From Ctenosaura bakeri (Eukaryota; Chordata; Lepidosauria; Squamata; Iguanidae): DNA of 64,000 nt. Below, in pieces: positions 23,551 through 36,806 of this stretch. How positions within the stretch are numbered: position 1 is the stretch's first letter; each line of letters opens with the position of its first letter. Location: positions 372,001-436,000 of the forward strand of contig CAOLHI010000394.1 of NCBI GenBank assembly GCA_948474755.1. Reading direction: 5' to 3'. The notes beneath the pieces are model-generated. The model was not told the DNA's origin, made no database searches, and was given only the letters and a program-made list of their open reading frames with translations. The translations under genes were made by a program, and so were the position numbers.

Positions 23551-24285
23551 CAAGCATACCTCAGTTAATAAAGCCTCTGGCAAAGAAGCTCCTTTTTACA
23601 AGATCTTTTTATGCCCAACCAACCACTAACCCTCCTTGTCTTCTGTCTAGTTGGAAGTATTTTCAGTAGCCTTGGCTATGGAAGGATGTTGAAGGAGGGC
23701 TGGAGAAACACAGTAATAAGGCTTGATCTGGGAATGCATAAAATTCTACTCTACAATAGGATTCTACTCTGTCCTGCTGTAACTGTATGTGTCTGCCTAC
23801 AACAGGCATGATGAACAGCAGCTGTCTCCAGAATCCCTTACTGAACATGTGTGAACAGTAAAACAGAGAGAAAAGAGGAAAGTAGCTAAGCTGCCTCACC
23901 AGACCCCTGCCCCCCGCATGTAAAAAAAAAAAAGCATAGATCTATACATATAGCCATCAGAATAGAAATACTAATAAAAATGTAGGTTAGTGGGGAAAAA
24001 ATCCCTGGATCCTTTCTGCAAAAAGCTTTCAAGTGGTCATGCAATGGCTCAACATATTTTTCTTTACTTATGCAAGGCTTACTTGACCTTGTTGTTTCAT
24101 TTCCCATGTGTATATTATTAGTTTTGGATAAAATGTTTGCTGAAACATGTTGGACTACTCTTCTTGTTTGTCATTAGGTACTCCTTGCTATTCTTCCTTT
24201 GTCATTTCTGCCTTAGATACCAAATTTTCTGCAGAAGGAGCAATGCTCAGGTAGCATACCTACTTTGTTAACTGAGGTACACCTG
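23551..24285. mobile_element. Tigger-like ~740 bp family, copy 2
   Basis: Left caagcatacctcagttaata, right ctttgttaactgaggtacac followed by ctg and a right-hand TA. Interior blocks shared with copy 1 include gaacagtaaaacagagag and ttgtttcatttccc. No transposase frame. Confidence 0.82.
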
Positions 24286-25161
24286 TAAATCTCTGACTCA
24301 GTGGCTCAAGATTTTATAGGATTTCTAGTTTCTTCCTCTTGCTTTTTAGTTATGGCAAATCATGGCTGACAAGAACTTGATGCAGCATCCAGAGTTAAAG
24401 AGAAGCTAACTTTGAGAACTATTGCAATGTCACAGTGAGAGTGAGTTAAGTCTCTGATTATATTTATATTCTAAATTCTTAACACTGAGTCTTTGTAACT
24501 CCTTTTGAGTATTTTCTTCCTTCTGGATTGAAGAACAAGTAATACATACTGTGTGACCACTTTGTTTTTCTTTGTTTTGAGAAGCAAAAAGAAACAAAGT
24601 CAGGTGCAGAGCACAAGTATGTGAAACATCCAAAGAATTTGTAACTATTTTTCCCTGTTAAAAATACAATTGTTACCAAATGAAAACAACCCATAGATGT
24701 TCTCAAGATCTGAACAATACACTTAGAACAATGGGAACCGGAGATGTCTTCAATGGTTCCTTTCTGTACAAATTTGTCTGTATGTATGCAGTGCATGCAC
24801 AAGCCCAGTGAGCCCAAAAGAGTCAGTGTTTAGGAATATAGGACTTTCAGATGTCTATCTGTCTATCAGTTCCCTGTGATAATGCCCAGGACTATAGGTC
24901 AGAATTGCATCTGTAACTTTCATTGTCTTAAAACTTCTTCAAGTAGACTTAAAAATGCATTTGAAACATATGTGAGCACCATTTATTTATTTATTTGATT
25001 TATATCCAATGTTCTCTCAAATGTGACCCAAAGGGGCTTACAATATATATTAAAACAGGACATGTAAAACAATAGGGAGCACAAAAGTTTTAAAAACATT
25101 AAACCATACATCCAATTAAAACACTACGTTTAAGACATTCACAATTAAAACACTTAAAATA

Positions 25162-25555
25162 GACTTGGCCCTTGGCATCCACTGGGGCTTGGTTCTAAGA
25201 CCTCTCATGGATACAAAAATCCATGGATGCTGAAGTCCCATGGTGTAGTAAAATGGGCCATTTCCGCACTAAGGCCTCTCCCTAAACTGCAAACCCCAGA
25301 ATTCCATACGATGTTGAAAGTGGAATAATCGCACTATAACAGTGTGGTGCAGAAATGGCCATGGTGTCTCTTATATAAAATGGTGAACAATTCAAATGAG
25401 TTCTGGAGAAAGCCTGAGGATCTTTGAAATGGTGGGAGGCTACAGCAGGGTGTACCTACACGTCAGCTTGGCAAGCGGCAAAACCTAGGCTTGCTTTTTG
25501 GATTTTTTTTTTCAAATCTGTGGATGCAGAACCAATAGATATGGAGGGCCAACTA
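25162..25555. mobile_element. Tigger/MER2-like DNA transposon inside the LINE
   Basis: The left end gacttggcccttggcatcc and right end ggagggccaacta fit a CAGT-type Tigger terminus. TA lies on both sides (25160-25161 and 25556-25557). Inner blocks ccatggatgctgaagtccc and tcttatataaaatgg are typical of this group. It is itself interrupted at 25256-25360. Confidence 0.78.
25256..25360. mobile_element. Family B palindromic MITE, copy 2 (one arm deleted)
   Basis: Termini GGCCATTTCCGCAC and GCAGAAATGGCC, flanked by the 3-bp duplication ATG (25253-25255 and 25361-25363). Most of the left arm is missing, leaving 105 bp instead of about 200. It lies inside the Tigger-like element. Confidence 0.85.
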
Positions 25556-26065
25556 TATGTGTTACATATTAAAAACAGCATGCTTAATTGCATATCACTC
25601 TACCTTGCATATCACTCTACAGGCTGAAGGCCTGTTTTAACAAGAAGGTTTTTGCCTGCTAGTGAACAGATAGCAAAGCAGGGACAATCAAACTTCACTC
25701 AGGAGGGAGATTCAAACTCTAGAAGCAGCCACTGAGAAGGTTATCACCCATGTCCTCATCAGCCAAGCCTGGGAAGATGGTGGGATGGAGAGAAAGTCCC
25801 GTTTCAAAGACTGTAAGACTTGGGCAGGCTCATAGGGGGAGATACAAGCTTTCAGACAGTCTGGACTTAAGCCATATAGGACTTTATAGGTAAAAAATAT
25901 CACTGCATTGTGTTGAGAAATGAACCAGCATCAAGGAAAGTTGTTTCAGAAAGGGAATGGTTATGCTCACTATAACCAGCCCCAGTCTGCAGTTTAGCCA
26001 CATTTTGAATCTGCTGAAGGTTCTGAATGACATCATATTAAATCTAACCACCATTTAAACATCAC

Positions 26066-28027
26066 TGGTCAAATCAGTTTAGAGCATGTTCATTAAGAAA
26101 CAAACACCAGTCAAAATGTTTTGCAAGACTGCTATAAGATTCTTGGGGTCAATTGCACATAGGTGCTACAGATGAGACTTCCACATCTCTCACATACTCC
26201 CCACATAGTCTCCTCAAATCTTTTTCTGAGTGTCTTTTAGCCCTCCAGAGCAGATCTGGAGTAAGCTAGAAGGACAATCCATTCTGCCAGTGGTATCTGT
26301 TCTGCTGGCAGATAAACGATGTCGGAAATGTAGGCATGTTCCAATTTACATGTGTGAAACAGCCATCGCTTATGGATGAAAGTGCAAATCTTCACGGCAC
26401 AATACCTCAAAAACTACACTTTCTTAAGAAAATGAAGTAAATTTCCAAATGTAAATATAGAAGTACGGTTGTCATTTTCTTTTTTAAAAAATTTGATGGT
26501 TTTGTACATAAAAATGATAAATAAATAAAAAAACTACACCTTTGAACTGAGATAGTTTATACTTTCAGTGTGAATTAGAACTGTGAAACAAATGCATTGT
26601 GTGAAATCTTAGGGTTTAGCTTAGGGTTTAGCAATGCCTTGAGGATGAGCATTCAACAATTGACACTGAGCCACCCAAAAGTACTTGTGTAAGTACTTAC
26701 CATTACTCAGAATATAGTGATAAGCACAAGCAGTAGGTGCTGAAGGCAGGAGTGACAAATTCCTGGATGTTTCCCCCTTGGAGAACAGACCCACAAACCT
26801 TCTCTGCCCCCCCCCCAACTTGGCCTAAATACACTGAAGGAACCAAATCCTATCTGATCTTGGATGCTAAGCAGGGCCAGGCCTAGTGAGTATTTGGATG
26901 AGAGACTGCCAAGGAGTACTAGGTATAATTCAGAGGAAGGTAATGACAACCATCACTTATAAAATGCAGGGTAAATCCGGTTGGATTAGATTAAAAATAT
27001 CTATCTATAGTACAGCGATTGTTTTCCCTCTTGTGGCCTTAGGGAAGACCTCAAGCAAGATACGATGGCAATTGGCTTCTCTGACTGTTGCTTCCCAGCA
27101 GGAAGTAATTTAGAGAGAGAACTGTGTCACTCTCTGAAGCTGGAGGCAGCATAAGTGCTGATGGTATTGTTGCCCAAACAAGACTACGAAAGAACAAGCA
27201 AAAAGTTCCGACATGCACGAGGAAATGATAAGGTCTGCAGAAGTACAAAAATATCTTGAGACTGTGAATAATGACCCTTCAAAACAGTCCCGTGACGACT
27301 GAGCATGTTCAATCTTTTGAGCATGTTGAGTATCAGTTGCATATTCCAGCATGTCACAGATGGAAACAGGGACACAAGTGGATAATCAACATCGAAGCTG
27401 ATCAAGATGGCAAAAACAATTAATGAGGAAGAACCCACAAGCTAAAGAGGCTGCAACAGCTTGCTTTTGCCTGAGTCTACTGGGAACAATGAGATTCCAG
27501 CCCTCCTCTCTTGTCCTTGCTTCTGGCTTCAGTGCAAACTACTTCTGTACTTTGAAATCAGCTTATACCAACTGAAGTAAGCCAAGGACAAAGTAGGAGG
27601 AGGAGAGAAAAACTGGGACATTTTAAAAGCAGCTGAAAAAATGAGATGGCAGAGGATTGATCAGAACTGTCCTGCTAAATCAGGACAGCTGGAGAGGATA
27701 CAGTTGTGGGAGGGAAGGGAACAAAATGGAATATCCTGAAAGAAGCCCTTGTTCCCTGGCTCTCATACTGAATAGGAGCACCCAGTCTCTTCCTTCATCA
27801 TTTGATTATTACACTTATGTATGTACATAACTTATTTGTCATGATGGATGGCGGAATTTGGGACTCCATCCATTTCAACTTCCTCCCTGTGCCATCAGGT
27901 TGCAACCCTACTCATAGACCCAAAGATTTAACCGAATGAAAGGAAACAAGATTGTTGAAGTGTGCTTTTTTCAATGTACGAGAAAACTCTTTGCCTCAGC
28001 TTAATTTTAGTTGAGTATTAAAGGCAA
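26066..28027. other. Intergenic stretch without recognised gene
   Basis: Apart from a 5S-head SINE at 26836-26960, nothing is recognised. Short overlapping open frames at 26700-27440 show no family motif. Confidence 0.45.
26836..26960 (+). mobile_element. 5S-head SINE, 5' portion
   Basis: The head reads ctgatcttggatgctaagca, ggccaggcctagtgagta and tttggatgagagactgcc, which is clearly related to the 3' half of 5S rRNA including its internal-promoter region. The body ends soon after ggtaatgacaacc. This is a SINE head, not a functional 5S gene. Confidence 0.85.
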
Positions 28028-28202
28028 GAGAGCCAGTGGTTTGAGCACTGGGCTATGACCCTGGAGACCAGGGTTCGATTCCCTGCTTGGTCATGGAAAT
28101 CCTCTGGATGACCTTAGGCATGTCACACACTCTTAGCCCCCAGAAATCCCCACGACAAGTTTGCCTTAGTGTTGCCATAAGTCAGAAAGGACCTAAAGGC
28201 AT

Positions 28203-28233
<31 letters not shown>
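28028..28233 (+). mobile_element. Sauria-type SINE, full length
   Basis: A-box region agtggtttgagcactgg, B box GGTTCGATTCC, then tcatggaaatcc, gttgccataagtcag, and a long (ACA)n tail of about ten units. One of the better preserved copies. Confidence 0.9.
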
Positions 28234-28827
28234 ATTAAGGACAAAGAGCAACTCCTTCTGAAGTGAACTGATAAGTATTCTTGAGATTAATTTACATTTG
28301 CACACCAGGACAGAGTGGCATTCATCCAGGAATTTGAAAGGAATTCAAGAACAAAAGGGTTCTTTTCCTTCATAGAGCTGCTCTCTATCTTCTTCAGCTG
28401 ACAATACAAAACTGAGGTCAGTATGAGTGCTGAATGCTAACAAGATATACAATTTGTTATTTTGAGCACCCACTATCCCAAAACATGGAAGGCTGCCAAT
28501 GCTATGTGTCACCACCACTTATTTTTATTAAGGCAGGCAGAGGATTGGTAACTGGCTTGTGAGGGCAGTGAATGAAATTATTTGCCTCTTGGTGAGTTTC
28601 TCACATCTTGGGAGATCCATAGTCCAATGAAAGACAGATGTGTAGGCTCTTTAAACATGGTTTAATGATGTGACTGAAACCAGTGGGCCATTTTCTCCTG
28701 TCTAGATTCAATCTGCTGATGTCACAAAACTGATGTCCTGAATCACACTGAGCAAACCATGAGATTTTGAATTCAAGCAACAGGAGCATTATGAGGATGG
28801 TCAACACAGAGAAGGTGAGGTACTATA

Positions 28828-29280
28828 CAGCTGACCCCCCACATTTGTGAGTTTAACATTTGTAGATTTTACTATTTACTGTCGCCTCTGTGCCATTCTT
28901 AATTGGTACTTATTTCATGTTTGCAGTATCTCTGCAAGCCTCAGAAGACTGAGAGAGATTGTGAAAGACTGCAAGTGTGAGGTGAGGCTTGTAAGTCCCC
29001 ATTAAAAGTGACATTAGACTAGCAGCGGAGGTAGCAGCAAGCCCCACCAGCAGCCGGCTTCTGCCTTGCAAAGGAACCCTCTCTCCTTGAAAGCAGAACT
29101 GGGCAGCTGGCATGTTTTCTACCATGGATTCAAATGTCTTGTGTACTGTACATTTGAATTTGCGGTAGGTTGAATCTGCAGATCATACCTGATTGTGTGT
29201 GATCAATACGGCTTAGCAGGCCTATAGATATTCAGTTTTCCCCTGTGTTCCTAACCCCTGCAAATGTGAAAGGATGGCTA
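28828..29280. mobile_element. Tigger-like DNA transposon, 453 bp
   Basis: Left end cagctgaccccccacatttg and right end caaatgtgaaaggatggcta are imperfect inverted repeats, with TA on both sides (28826-28827 and 29281-29282). Confidence 0.7.
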
Positions 29281-29537
29281 TACTTGTAAATACAATATTA
29301 AGTTGGCTCTATACATCTTCCGTTAGATAATTAAACCTGTAGGCAGGCAGGGCAATCAGTCCTGCAATCATGTAGCCTGCAATCAATCCCTGCTTGAGGT
29401 GGGGGACAGAGGTACTTCTGGAGCTATTAGATCAGATTAGACACTATAACCTAAATATTATTGCCAGCCCTGACTGAAATTAGAAGCATTGAAACAATGG
29501 GATTCATCTATGCTTTGACTCCCCATTCAGAAACTGA

Positions 29538-29737
29538 GGACATTTTTGTATTACACTGTTATACAGCTATTATTCCACTTTCAACATCCTGTGGAATTCT
29601 GGTGTTTGTATTTTACTGAGGTCAAAGAGCTCTCTGGCTAAGGATTCTAAATGCCCCTCCTAGACTGGAAATCCTAGGATTCCAAAGGAAGTTGAAAGTG
29701 GAATAATAGCATTATAACAGTGTAGTGTGGAAAGGCC
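29538..29737. mobile_element. Family B palindromic MITE, copy 3
   Basis: Arms ttattccactttcaacatcc and gttgaaagtggaataatagc face each other. The right end reads gtgtggaaaggcc; the left TIR is degraded. A (GA)n run follows at 29750. Confidence 0.82.
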
Positions 29738-30920
29738 CCAAGGGAAGTTGAGAGAGAGAGAGAGAGAATATTTCTCTGTTTGTAAATTGTCAAAAATCTT
29801 AGTTAAGCAGCTGCTCCCAGATCAGAGTGGCATGAGACTATTTCTTCTTTCTAACTTGAGGGGATGGGATAAGGAACATTTAATCTAGCCTACTTGTTTC
29901 CAGCCAGAAAGTGGATGCAGAACAGAATGGTGGATGAGTCCTGGTGCCACAGTGACTGGGAAGGAAAGGGGCCAAATAAGTAACTTTTTTTTCAAGTTAC
30001 AGGAACAAATCAGCCAAGCCTTGGAAATCACAGCAAGTTGGTACTATACTAGGTGAGCTAGAGATGTGCACACAGCCTTTTCTTCTTGCCTGCAGTTGAG
30101 CCCCCTATAAAAACTTGAGACTCTCGGCAAGGCCCTGAGATCTGGCAGCCCTCCCCTCCCCACATTTGTCCATGAGTTAGCATGCTGGAAAATAACTTCT
30201 GTAGTGTTAGAGTGAGAATCAAATGCAGGTTCAAAATGCACTGTTTTTCCATTTTGCTAAAGTAAACCACATGGCCATTCCAAGGTGCCATTGGGGTTTC
30301 GAAGGACACCTGTTGGTTCCAATTACTTGAGCAGCTCCACAGGCCTTCAGTGAAAAACAACGGCTGATGCCGCTTGTACCTGCAAGTTTGCCTGAATGAC
30401 GCACAGGATGCTCTTAGTATACAGCACATCTTTTCTTCAGTTATTTTTGCCCAGCGTACTTAGTGAACTAAGATATTTGAAGAGTACAGTCCTTATCTAA
30501 AGCAAAGTTGCATCAGAGCAAGCCAGTTTTTGCCAATCAAAGGAGCTGGAAAGTGCTCTCTGAAAAAGTACTAATCAGCATTTGTGATATCTGACAGAAA
30601 CTTAGCACTTACAGCATAGTGAAAGCTTACATTCCAAAGCTGACAAATTAAGAGACAGCTACTCTCCCCATTTGAGCCTCTCTTATAAACTGTCAATGCA
30701 ATTCATCTGAGAGTCAATACATAATACAAAGCACTTCATGTACTCAATCTGCCTACTATGGCTAAATATATAATTACAGGCACTGAGGAAATCAGCCAGT
30801 ATTGTGTAGGTATGCGAAACAAAAGAAACCACATCATCTTTCAGTCTGGCAGTAGGGAAAAGGTAGTACTGTATATTTAGGGACTGATGCGTATGAAAAT
30901 AGAAACCTGTCTATCAGGAT

Positions 30921-31030
30921 TGGGCAACTTGTGGCCCTCCAGGTGTTGCTGGACTGTAACTCATACAAACCCTTACCTATCGTAGCCAGTCTCAAGGGCT
31001 GATGGGAGGTGCAGTCCGACAACATCACAA
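30921..31030. repeat. Family D palindromic repeat
   Basis: gtggccctccaggtgttgct, then aactcatacaaaccc, then gggctgatgggaggtgcagt in inverted relation. Confidence 0.65.
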
Positions 31031-32869
31031 GAGTCACAAAGTGCCTACCCTTCCCATAAAGTTTTAGGGAAATGTCTGAGAGCGGGGAGTCAAGGAACCT
31101 TTTGGAACCACTGGAGAGACAGAGGAGGGAGAAAGAATTAACCTCAGACTTCCAGCGTATCCCATACTGCAGGGCTGGCTTTCTCATCAGAGTGAGGTAG
31201 AAGATGCTAAGTGGCAGATGCTGTTATGAGCATCTCTCAGTCACTGTGACACAAGGGCTCACCCACCACTGTTCTGCATCCATTTTCTGGCTTGAAGCAA
31301 GTCAGTTAGATTAAATGTTCTTTATTCCGTCTCCCCAAGTAAGAAAGAAGGAATAATCCCCTCATTTCACCTTGATCTGGAAACAACCCCTTAGCCCAGA
31401 TTTTTGCCTTAGTTTCCAAACAGAAAAATATGTTTCTGTCTCTGGGGTGGCGGCAGCCTACATTTCTCAGAATCAGGTTAGTTGGAGGATCTGAGATGAT
31501 GTAATCTAAAATAATAATAACTTGGAATTGTGTTGGAATTATATCCATTTTCCTGTATGTCCAGCTTCTCTAGGTGGAATGGAGAGCGTCTCATGTCTCA
31601 GGCCTCAAAATAAACCCTGCTTCAAGACACTCCCTCCACCTTTTTCTGATCCCTTTGGAAGTCACGTTGCCTTGGCATCACATTGCTCTAGGAGGAACCT
31701 GAAGTGAGACAAAGGTGCCTATCTGTGCACTTTCAGGATAACAAATAAGCAGTCATTCTACACTGGATTCTGGCTCTCCCTTTCCCCCCATTTTAAAATA
31801 TACTGAGCTACCATTCTGCTCCATGGATAGCAGGGGCAAGAGGTGATTTTTTTAAACAGTTCTTTAAAGCCAGCCATTTGTATGGTAATTTATTAACTTA
31901 TTCACAAATTATCCGAGTCATATAAATTGTTACAAACAGATGGAAATTTGGAAACACTCTCCCAAAGCTTCTGCCATGGAGAACTGCATCTTTGGAGAAT
32001 AAAGCTCTCCCACACCTGCTTCTATGAAATTTCGTTATGAATTATAAATTATAGATTGCCTAAATGAGAAAATGGACATTGCATTACATTATATTTTGCC
32101 AATGCTAAGGTGAGCATCAGAATTCAAGACAGAAATGCCATTTATGTGAAGTGCTGGATGTTTCTGTAATGTCCTATATATAGGAGGCAGAACGAGAACT
32201 TGCCCATTTCTGTAAGAATAGAACATAGAATGCTAAATAAAAAGCTTCCTTTTATATAAGATTCTTTTTTATTACTATTCTGCTTTCCATAGTGTAATGT
32301 AATCTTAAATGACAGATTGACCTCGAATACTTACAGAGATGTAATCCCGACATGGCAGAGAATGGAGAAAGATTTCTAAGCAGCCCATCTTCAAAGACAA
32401 TAAGTCTTTCATCCAGGAAATGCAAGTCTGAGATAGAAAAGCAAATAAAAAAGTGTGAATAAGAAAAGTACTGATAAAAGAGGGAGTCACCCTAATGAAA
32501 CTGCTACAAACGTTGCATTTTGTTAGCCTACAGAATCCCTGTGACAGCACAGACATGTTTTGGAATGTAACTTCAGCTGGGTAATCTACTCACATTCTGT
32601 TGAATTTCCTTGTGAAAACTCAAGGGTCAGCCAAAATAAATGATTGGGGAGGAATCACTGCTATCTTGCATCTGCTGTGATTATTTATATCTGAGCTAAT
32701 AATACACACAAAAAGGACTCTTTTGATCAGTTGCCTTTTTCAGTGCCTCTCTTATCTAAAATGTTTTCCCCCAGTGCTTTGACTCTGGCCTGTCTTTCTA
32801 ACTGAGTTCATAGAAAGAAGAGCAGGCCAATAATATCTCCACCACACACTGGAGAGTAGCATGAAAGGT

Positions 32870-33099
32870 AGAGTCCTGTAGTGGTTTGAATGTTGGACAA
32901 TGGCTCTGGAGACCAGAGTTCAAATCTCCACTCAGCCATGGAAACTCACTGTATAACCCCGAGCAAGTCACATTCTCTCATCCTTAGAGAAAGCTAAAGG
33001 CAAACCCCTCTCTGAACAAATCTTGCCAAGAAAACCCATTGATAGGTTTGCTTTAGGGTTGCCTTAAGTGAGAAATGACTTAAAGCCACACAACAACAT
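32870..33099 (+). mobile_element. Sauria-type SINE, full length
   Basis: Head tgtagtggtttgaatgttgg, B-box-like gagttcaaatctc, body ccatggaaactcactg and cttgccaagaaaaccc, tail cacacaacaacatg. Confidence 0.88.
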
Positions 33100-34616
33100 G
33101 TAGCATATACTTTATGCTTCAGCATGTTTAAAGTATTTCACATCTGTTCAACAGGCCCTACAACAATCATGTAAGGTAGATCAGGGAGGGCTGTAAGTGA
33201 GAGGATACCTTGCCTAAGCCCCCCTAATCAGTCCATGGTTAAGGGTTGCTTTCTTGTTTGTCTGAGAGCATATGTTCCTAAGCTCAGTGATAAATAACTG
33301 CCACTACAATCACTTTCAATTGTGTGTGCTATTTAAGGCCACTCCTTCTGGGCTGAAAAGAGATCAATACCTTGGATGAATAATAGATAAGGCATACCTG
33401 CCTGAAGTGAAGGATAACATGGTGCCTCCTTCTATCCTAAGCACAGAAGCTGGCTGGATGTCCAGTTGAATCTTTTCTCAACACTGGCAGCACCACATCT
33501 GAGGCAACAGGTTAGCTTTAGGAGCCCTGGAACAGGTTGTGTGAAACACACAGCTCTGACTTCAAACACAAGGGGATACCAGGGAGTTCAGGAGGAACAG
33601 TTGGAAGGCGACTACCGTCACCCCTCAGCATGTGTCATCTGAGGCCATCTTCTCACTCTGCCTAATGGCAGAGCCAGCCCTGTTGCTGATGAAACTACAG
33701 TGGGTATATAATACCTGTGTTTTCCAACGGTGATTCACTTCACCCTGTTCTAACATTAGATAGAAATTCTGTCTCTAGAATTCTGCAGAGAACGGACTGA
33801 ACAACAGTTGTACCAAAACATTATAAAAGCCTGTTGCATGTTTGCTGCTCTGTAGTTGATATAATTTTGAGTTCTGAAAGCATATATAATTTTCCTACAG
33901 AGAAATGTATGTAACTTAGTAACAAGAGGAATGTTTGCAGATGGGGAACTAAATTCTTCCCTGGTATGTCTACTACTGAAGTCATTGTTGTTGTTCTCTT
34001 CTGCTTCCTCAGGATATTTTTCAAAGGTATACATATTGTTAAGCATCTTTTGTTCTTTTCTTTTTTATGGAATATATTGCAAGAAATATATGGATTTCCA
34101 ACCTCAAGTTGCATCAATTTCTGTGTTTAGTCCAGGGGGTGTCACTTGGGTAAATCTGGAAAATGAAACAAAATTTTGCAGCAAATTTGTCCCACATCTC
34201 TATTAAAGAAATCATTTGTGTGTGACTCAGAAGACTCAGTGCTGGTCAGAGTCAACAGCAGTAGCCTACAATGACAAATAGGCTCACCTCATAAAAGATA
34301 TTCTCTCAAGTGTTTATTATTTCAGTCAGGAAACACAAGGTAAATTGTGTCACCCATCATCACTGCCCGTCCCTCTTGTATCATGATACCTCAAGCCAGT
34401 GCTGGTGCCCTTAAATCCTGATTAGGCATAAATCATGGTCCCTGGAAAAATAATCTAACTGAAAGCATTGCCTATCAGCAGAACTGTTGTGTGTAGCCAA
34501 GGTCCTACATGATGGAGAAAGCCAAGGGGATACAGGAACAAAGTAAGCTGGTAGCTATGGAACAGAGCAAGGATGGTTACTAGACAGATGAGTTACATCA
34601 AGAATGGGAATTACAT

Positions 34617-34731
34617 AGCCCTCCTAGAATTTGTTGAACTGCAATTCCCAACATGCATCAGCCTTAGCTATGCTGCCCAGGTCTGGTGGAAACTACAGTT
34701 CAATCATATCTAGAGGACTACACAAGTTGCA
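34617..34731. repeat. Family D palindromic repeat
   Basis: gttgaactgcaattcccaac facing gtggaaactacagttcaatc, with flanking tctagagg. Confidence 0.6.
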
Positions 34732-35644
34732 TCCCTGATTTACAGAGTGCTGAGACCTGTATTAGTCAATTGTAGGTTGAGAACTGAAGGCTGGAGCACT
34801 GTGGTCTCCCAGATCTTGGCTTGTACGCAATTGAAAATGTTAGCTCAGCCCCAGGACTTCTTGGTTGTGAGGAGTCCCCTACTCCTAAGGAATATATTGA
34901 CTTTTAATGAGTCCTTTTACTCTGGAGGAGACTGGTGTCTCTGGGTCATAAGGAATGCACTTTCCAGAAGGGAAGCTGACTGTGGCCCCAACCTCTGACA
35001 CTATGCCTTTTAGGGCTCAGGGCATTCTTCTCCGTCTCTATGGACAATGTACATTAATTGTGGGTACCCATCTGAGGGTTACCCAATGTTGAAGGGCCTA
35101 GCTAGCCTCTCTGGTTGAATGGGAGGTACCTGTGGTGAGTGAGAGTCTCATGGGGCATTTGGCCTCCAACTCTTCATCAGAGAAGAAGATTCCTGGTCAG
35201 CCATGATACTCTGTTTGAATTAAAACTTAAAAAAAAAAAAGATGTTGAGAGATATGATCACAGATAGTCCTATAGTGTGTATAATTATCTGAGTGATTAA
35301 TTGCAGTACAGATAGCTGTAAATTATGCATAGAGTTCCAAAAAATGAAATAGTGTAACCACCACCCCCATAGAAGAGCCAGAAAAATGATTTATAATCAA
35401 CCCTTTAAGTTGTTAAAAATGTGCCAAAGTTTACCAGCCTAGTTTTGCTGCTGCAGCTAAACATACTTGGCCTATGAGCTGCTTGGTCAGCAGATCACCT
35501 GGAAGCAATCCACACTTAGCTCTTTGGAGGAAGGTAGATACTTATCTTTGATAAATAAATACATGCTCTGAAGGCTTCAGTATGAATTACAGGTGGCCTA
35601 CTGAGAATCAGATTGCTTTTGAAGGCTCAGTGTCTGGACTTACA

Positions 35645-35718
35645 CATTTTTACTTGGAAGTAAACCCAATGAGTTTCATGGGAGCTATTGTCAAACAAGT
35701 ACACATAGGATTGCAGTT
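35645..35718. repeat. Short palindromic repeat (family E)
   Basis: tacttggaagtaaacccaat, gagtttcatggga, then cacataggattgcagtt. Recurs at 43745, 46272 and 60104. Confidence 0.6.
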
Positions 35719-36654
35719 TCTGTTTGTTTCTTTTTGTGCTAACAATTAGGTCTTTTCAACCAATAAAATCCACAGTGCTGGGGAGGAAAGGCAAATCATA
35801 TTGTTAACTGCCTTTGTACAAAGAACACCCCCCTTGCCTGTTCTGTCCTGGCTCCTCATTTCCTTTTATCCCTGAACAAGAAACTCCTCCCACAGGAAGA
35901 TCAATTTGGTTTGTTAGTTCCTGAACTTCATGGAAAAAGCAATTCTTTGAAAATTGTCTTTTGAAAATGCAGGGAGATTAGATTCAGCACAATCATCTTG
36001 CTCATTTATATTGTGGATATGATTTCAGAATCCTGTTTAAATCTGGAAACACTTGTATACAACTGTAATTGAAAACTGGACTTTATCTGGGGTGATTTGC
36101 CCTAAAGCATTAATGTAAAATTTGCTATCACATTCAAATTGAACCTCTGACCCAAGGTAAAGATTAAATCAGTTTCTGTCTGATGTTGCTAATACAAAAT
36201 GACCTATGTGATCAGTCTAAATAAGATTAAGGCCACAATCCTATTTTCACATATTGTACTCACTTCTTGAACCCAGTGGAGCTTATACGCATATGGACAG
36301 CACAGAAACAGATCTGCTCTGGAAAGGGAGGTAAGGTTAAACATCATTACACGCAAACCATCAATTTTCAGCCAAGTTAATAAACACTGGATGTAGTTCA
36401 CCTGCGTGCCCTCAGTCCAGATTACAATTCTTAGTGGTTTTGTGAACTTCATTTAATGAATAAGATGACTGATCCCAGCTGTGGGCTTAGAAGGGTGAAT
36501 GACTTGAACAAAATGCAGTGTAAAAAATTCTATAGAGTTACACAGGGTTTGGTTACACGGTTCTATTAAGAATGCTATCTTGGTTCTTTCAAAGAAGGAA
36601 AAATGCGGTTACACAGACAGAGGTGTGTATATGTATGTGAGTTTAAAGTTGCAC

Positions 36655-36806
36655 CATACAGAGGGTGGTGAACTTTTGTTCTGCCGAACTTTTTAAGGAA
36701 AAGTTGGATGCCCATCTTTTGGGAGTACTTTAGCTCTGTATTCTTGAATGGCAAAGAGTAAAAATAGATGAGTCTTGGGGCCCTTGCCAACTCTATAATT
36801 CTATAA
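36655..36806 (+). mobile_element. CR1 LINE 3' end, short fragment
   Basis: aaaagttggatgcccatctt, ttgaatggcaaagag, gcccttgccaactct and the terminal (attctata)2 repeat are the CR1 3' signature. Confidence 0.8.

Larger units (their letters stand above)
24980..26065 (-). mobile_element. L2/CR1-type LINE 3' region, split by a nested insertion
   Basis: The right part (25610-26065) encodes, on the minus strand, YKVLYGLSPDCLK, SPYEPAQVLQ and FSVAASRV. This is the typical end of an L2/CR1-type ORF2 (K-LHGLGP-YL, Y-PAR-LR, FSVAAPRLWN). The left part is the AT-rich 3' tail. A Tigger-like element at 25162-25555 separates them. Confidence 0.7.
29738..36654. other. Intergenic stretch without recognised gene
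   Basis: Contains family D repeats at 30921 and 34617 and a Sauria SINE at 32870. Open frames of up to 123 codons (for example 30058-30429, 30834-31187) lack recognisable domains, splice context or a supporting neighbour. I see no exon. Confidence 0.45.

Noticed and set aside
26836..26960. Possible 5S rRNA gene
   Set aside because: Only part of 5S is present, diverged and fused to a SINE body; it is a SINE head rather than an rRNA gene.
28028..28110. Possible tRNA gene (A and B boxes present)
   Set aside because: The boxes belong to a Sauria SINE with its usual body and ACA tail; no cloverleaf outside the promoter boxes.
30058..30429. 123-codon minus-strand frame
   Set aside because: No recognisable motif; overlaps another frame on the same strand; isolated in repeat-rich DNA.
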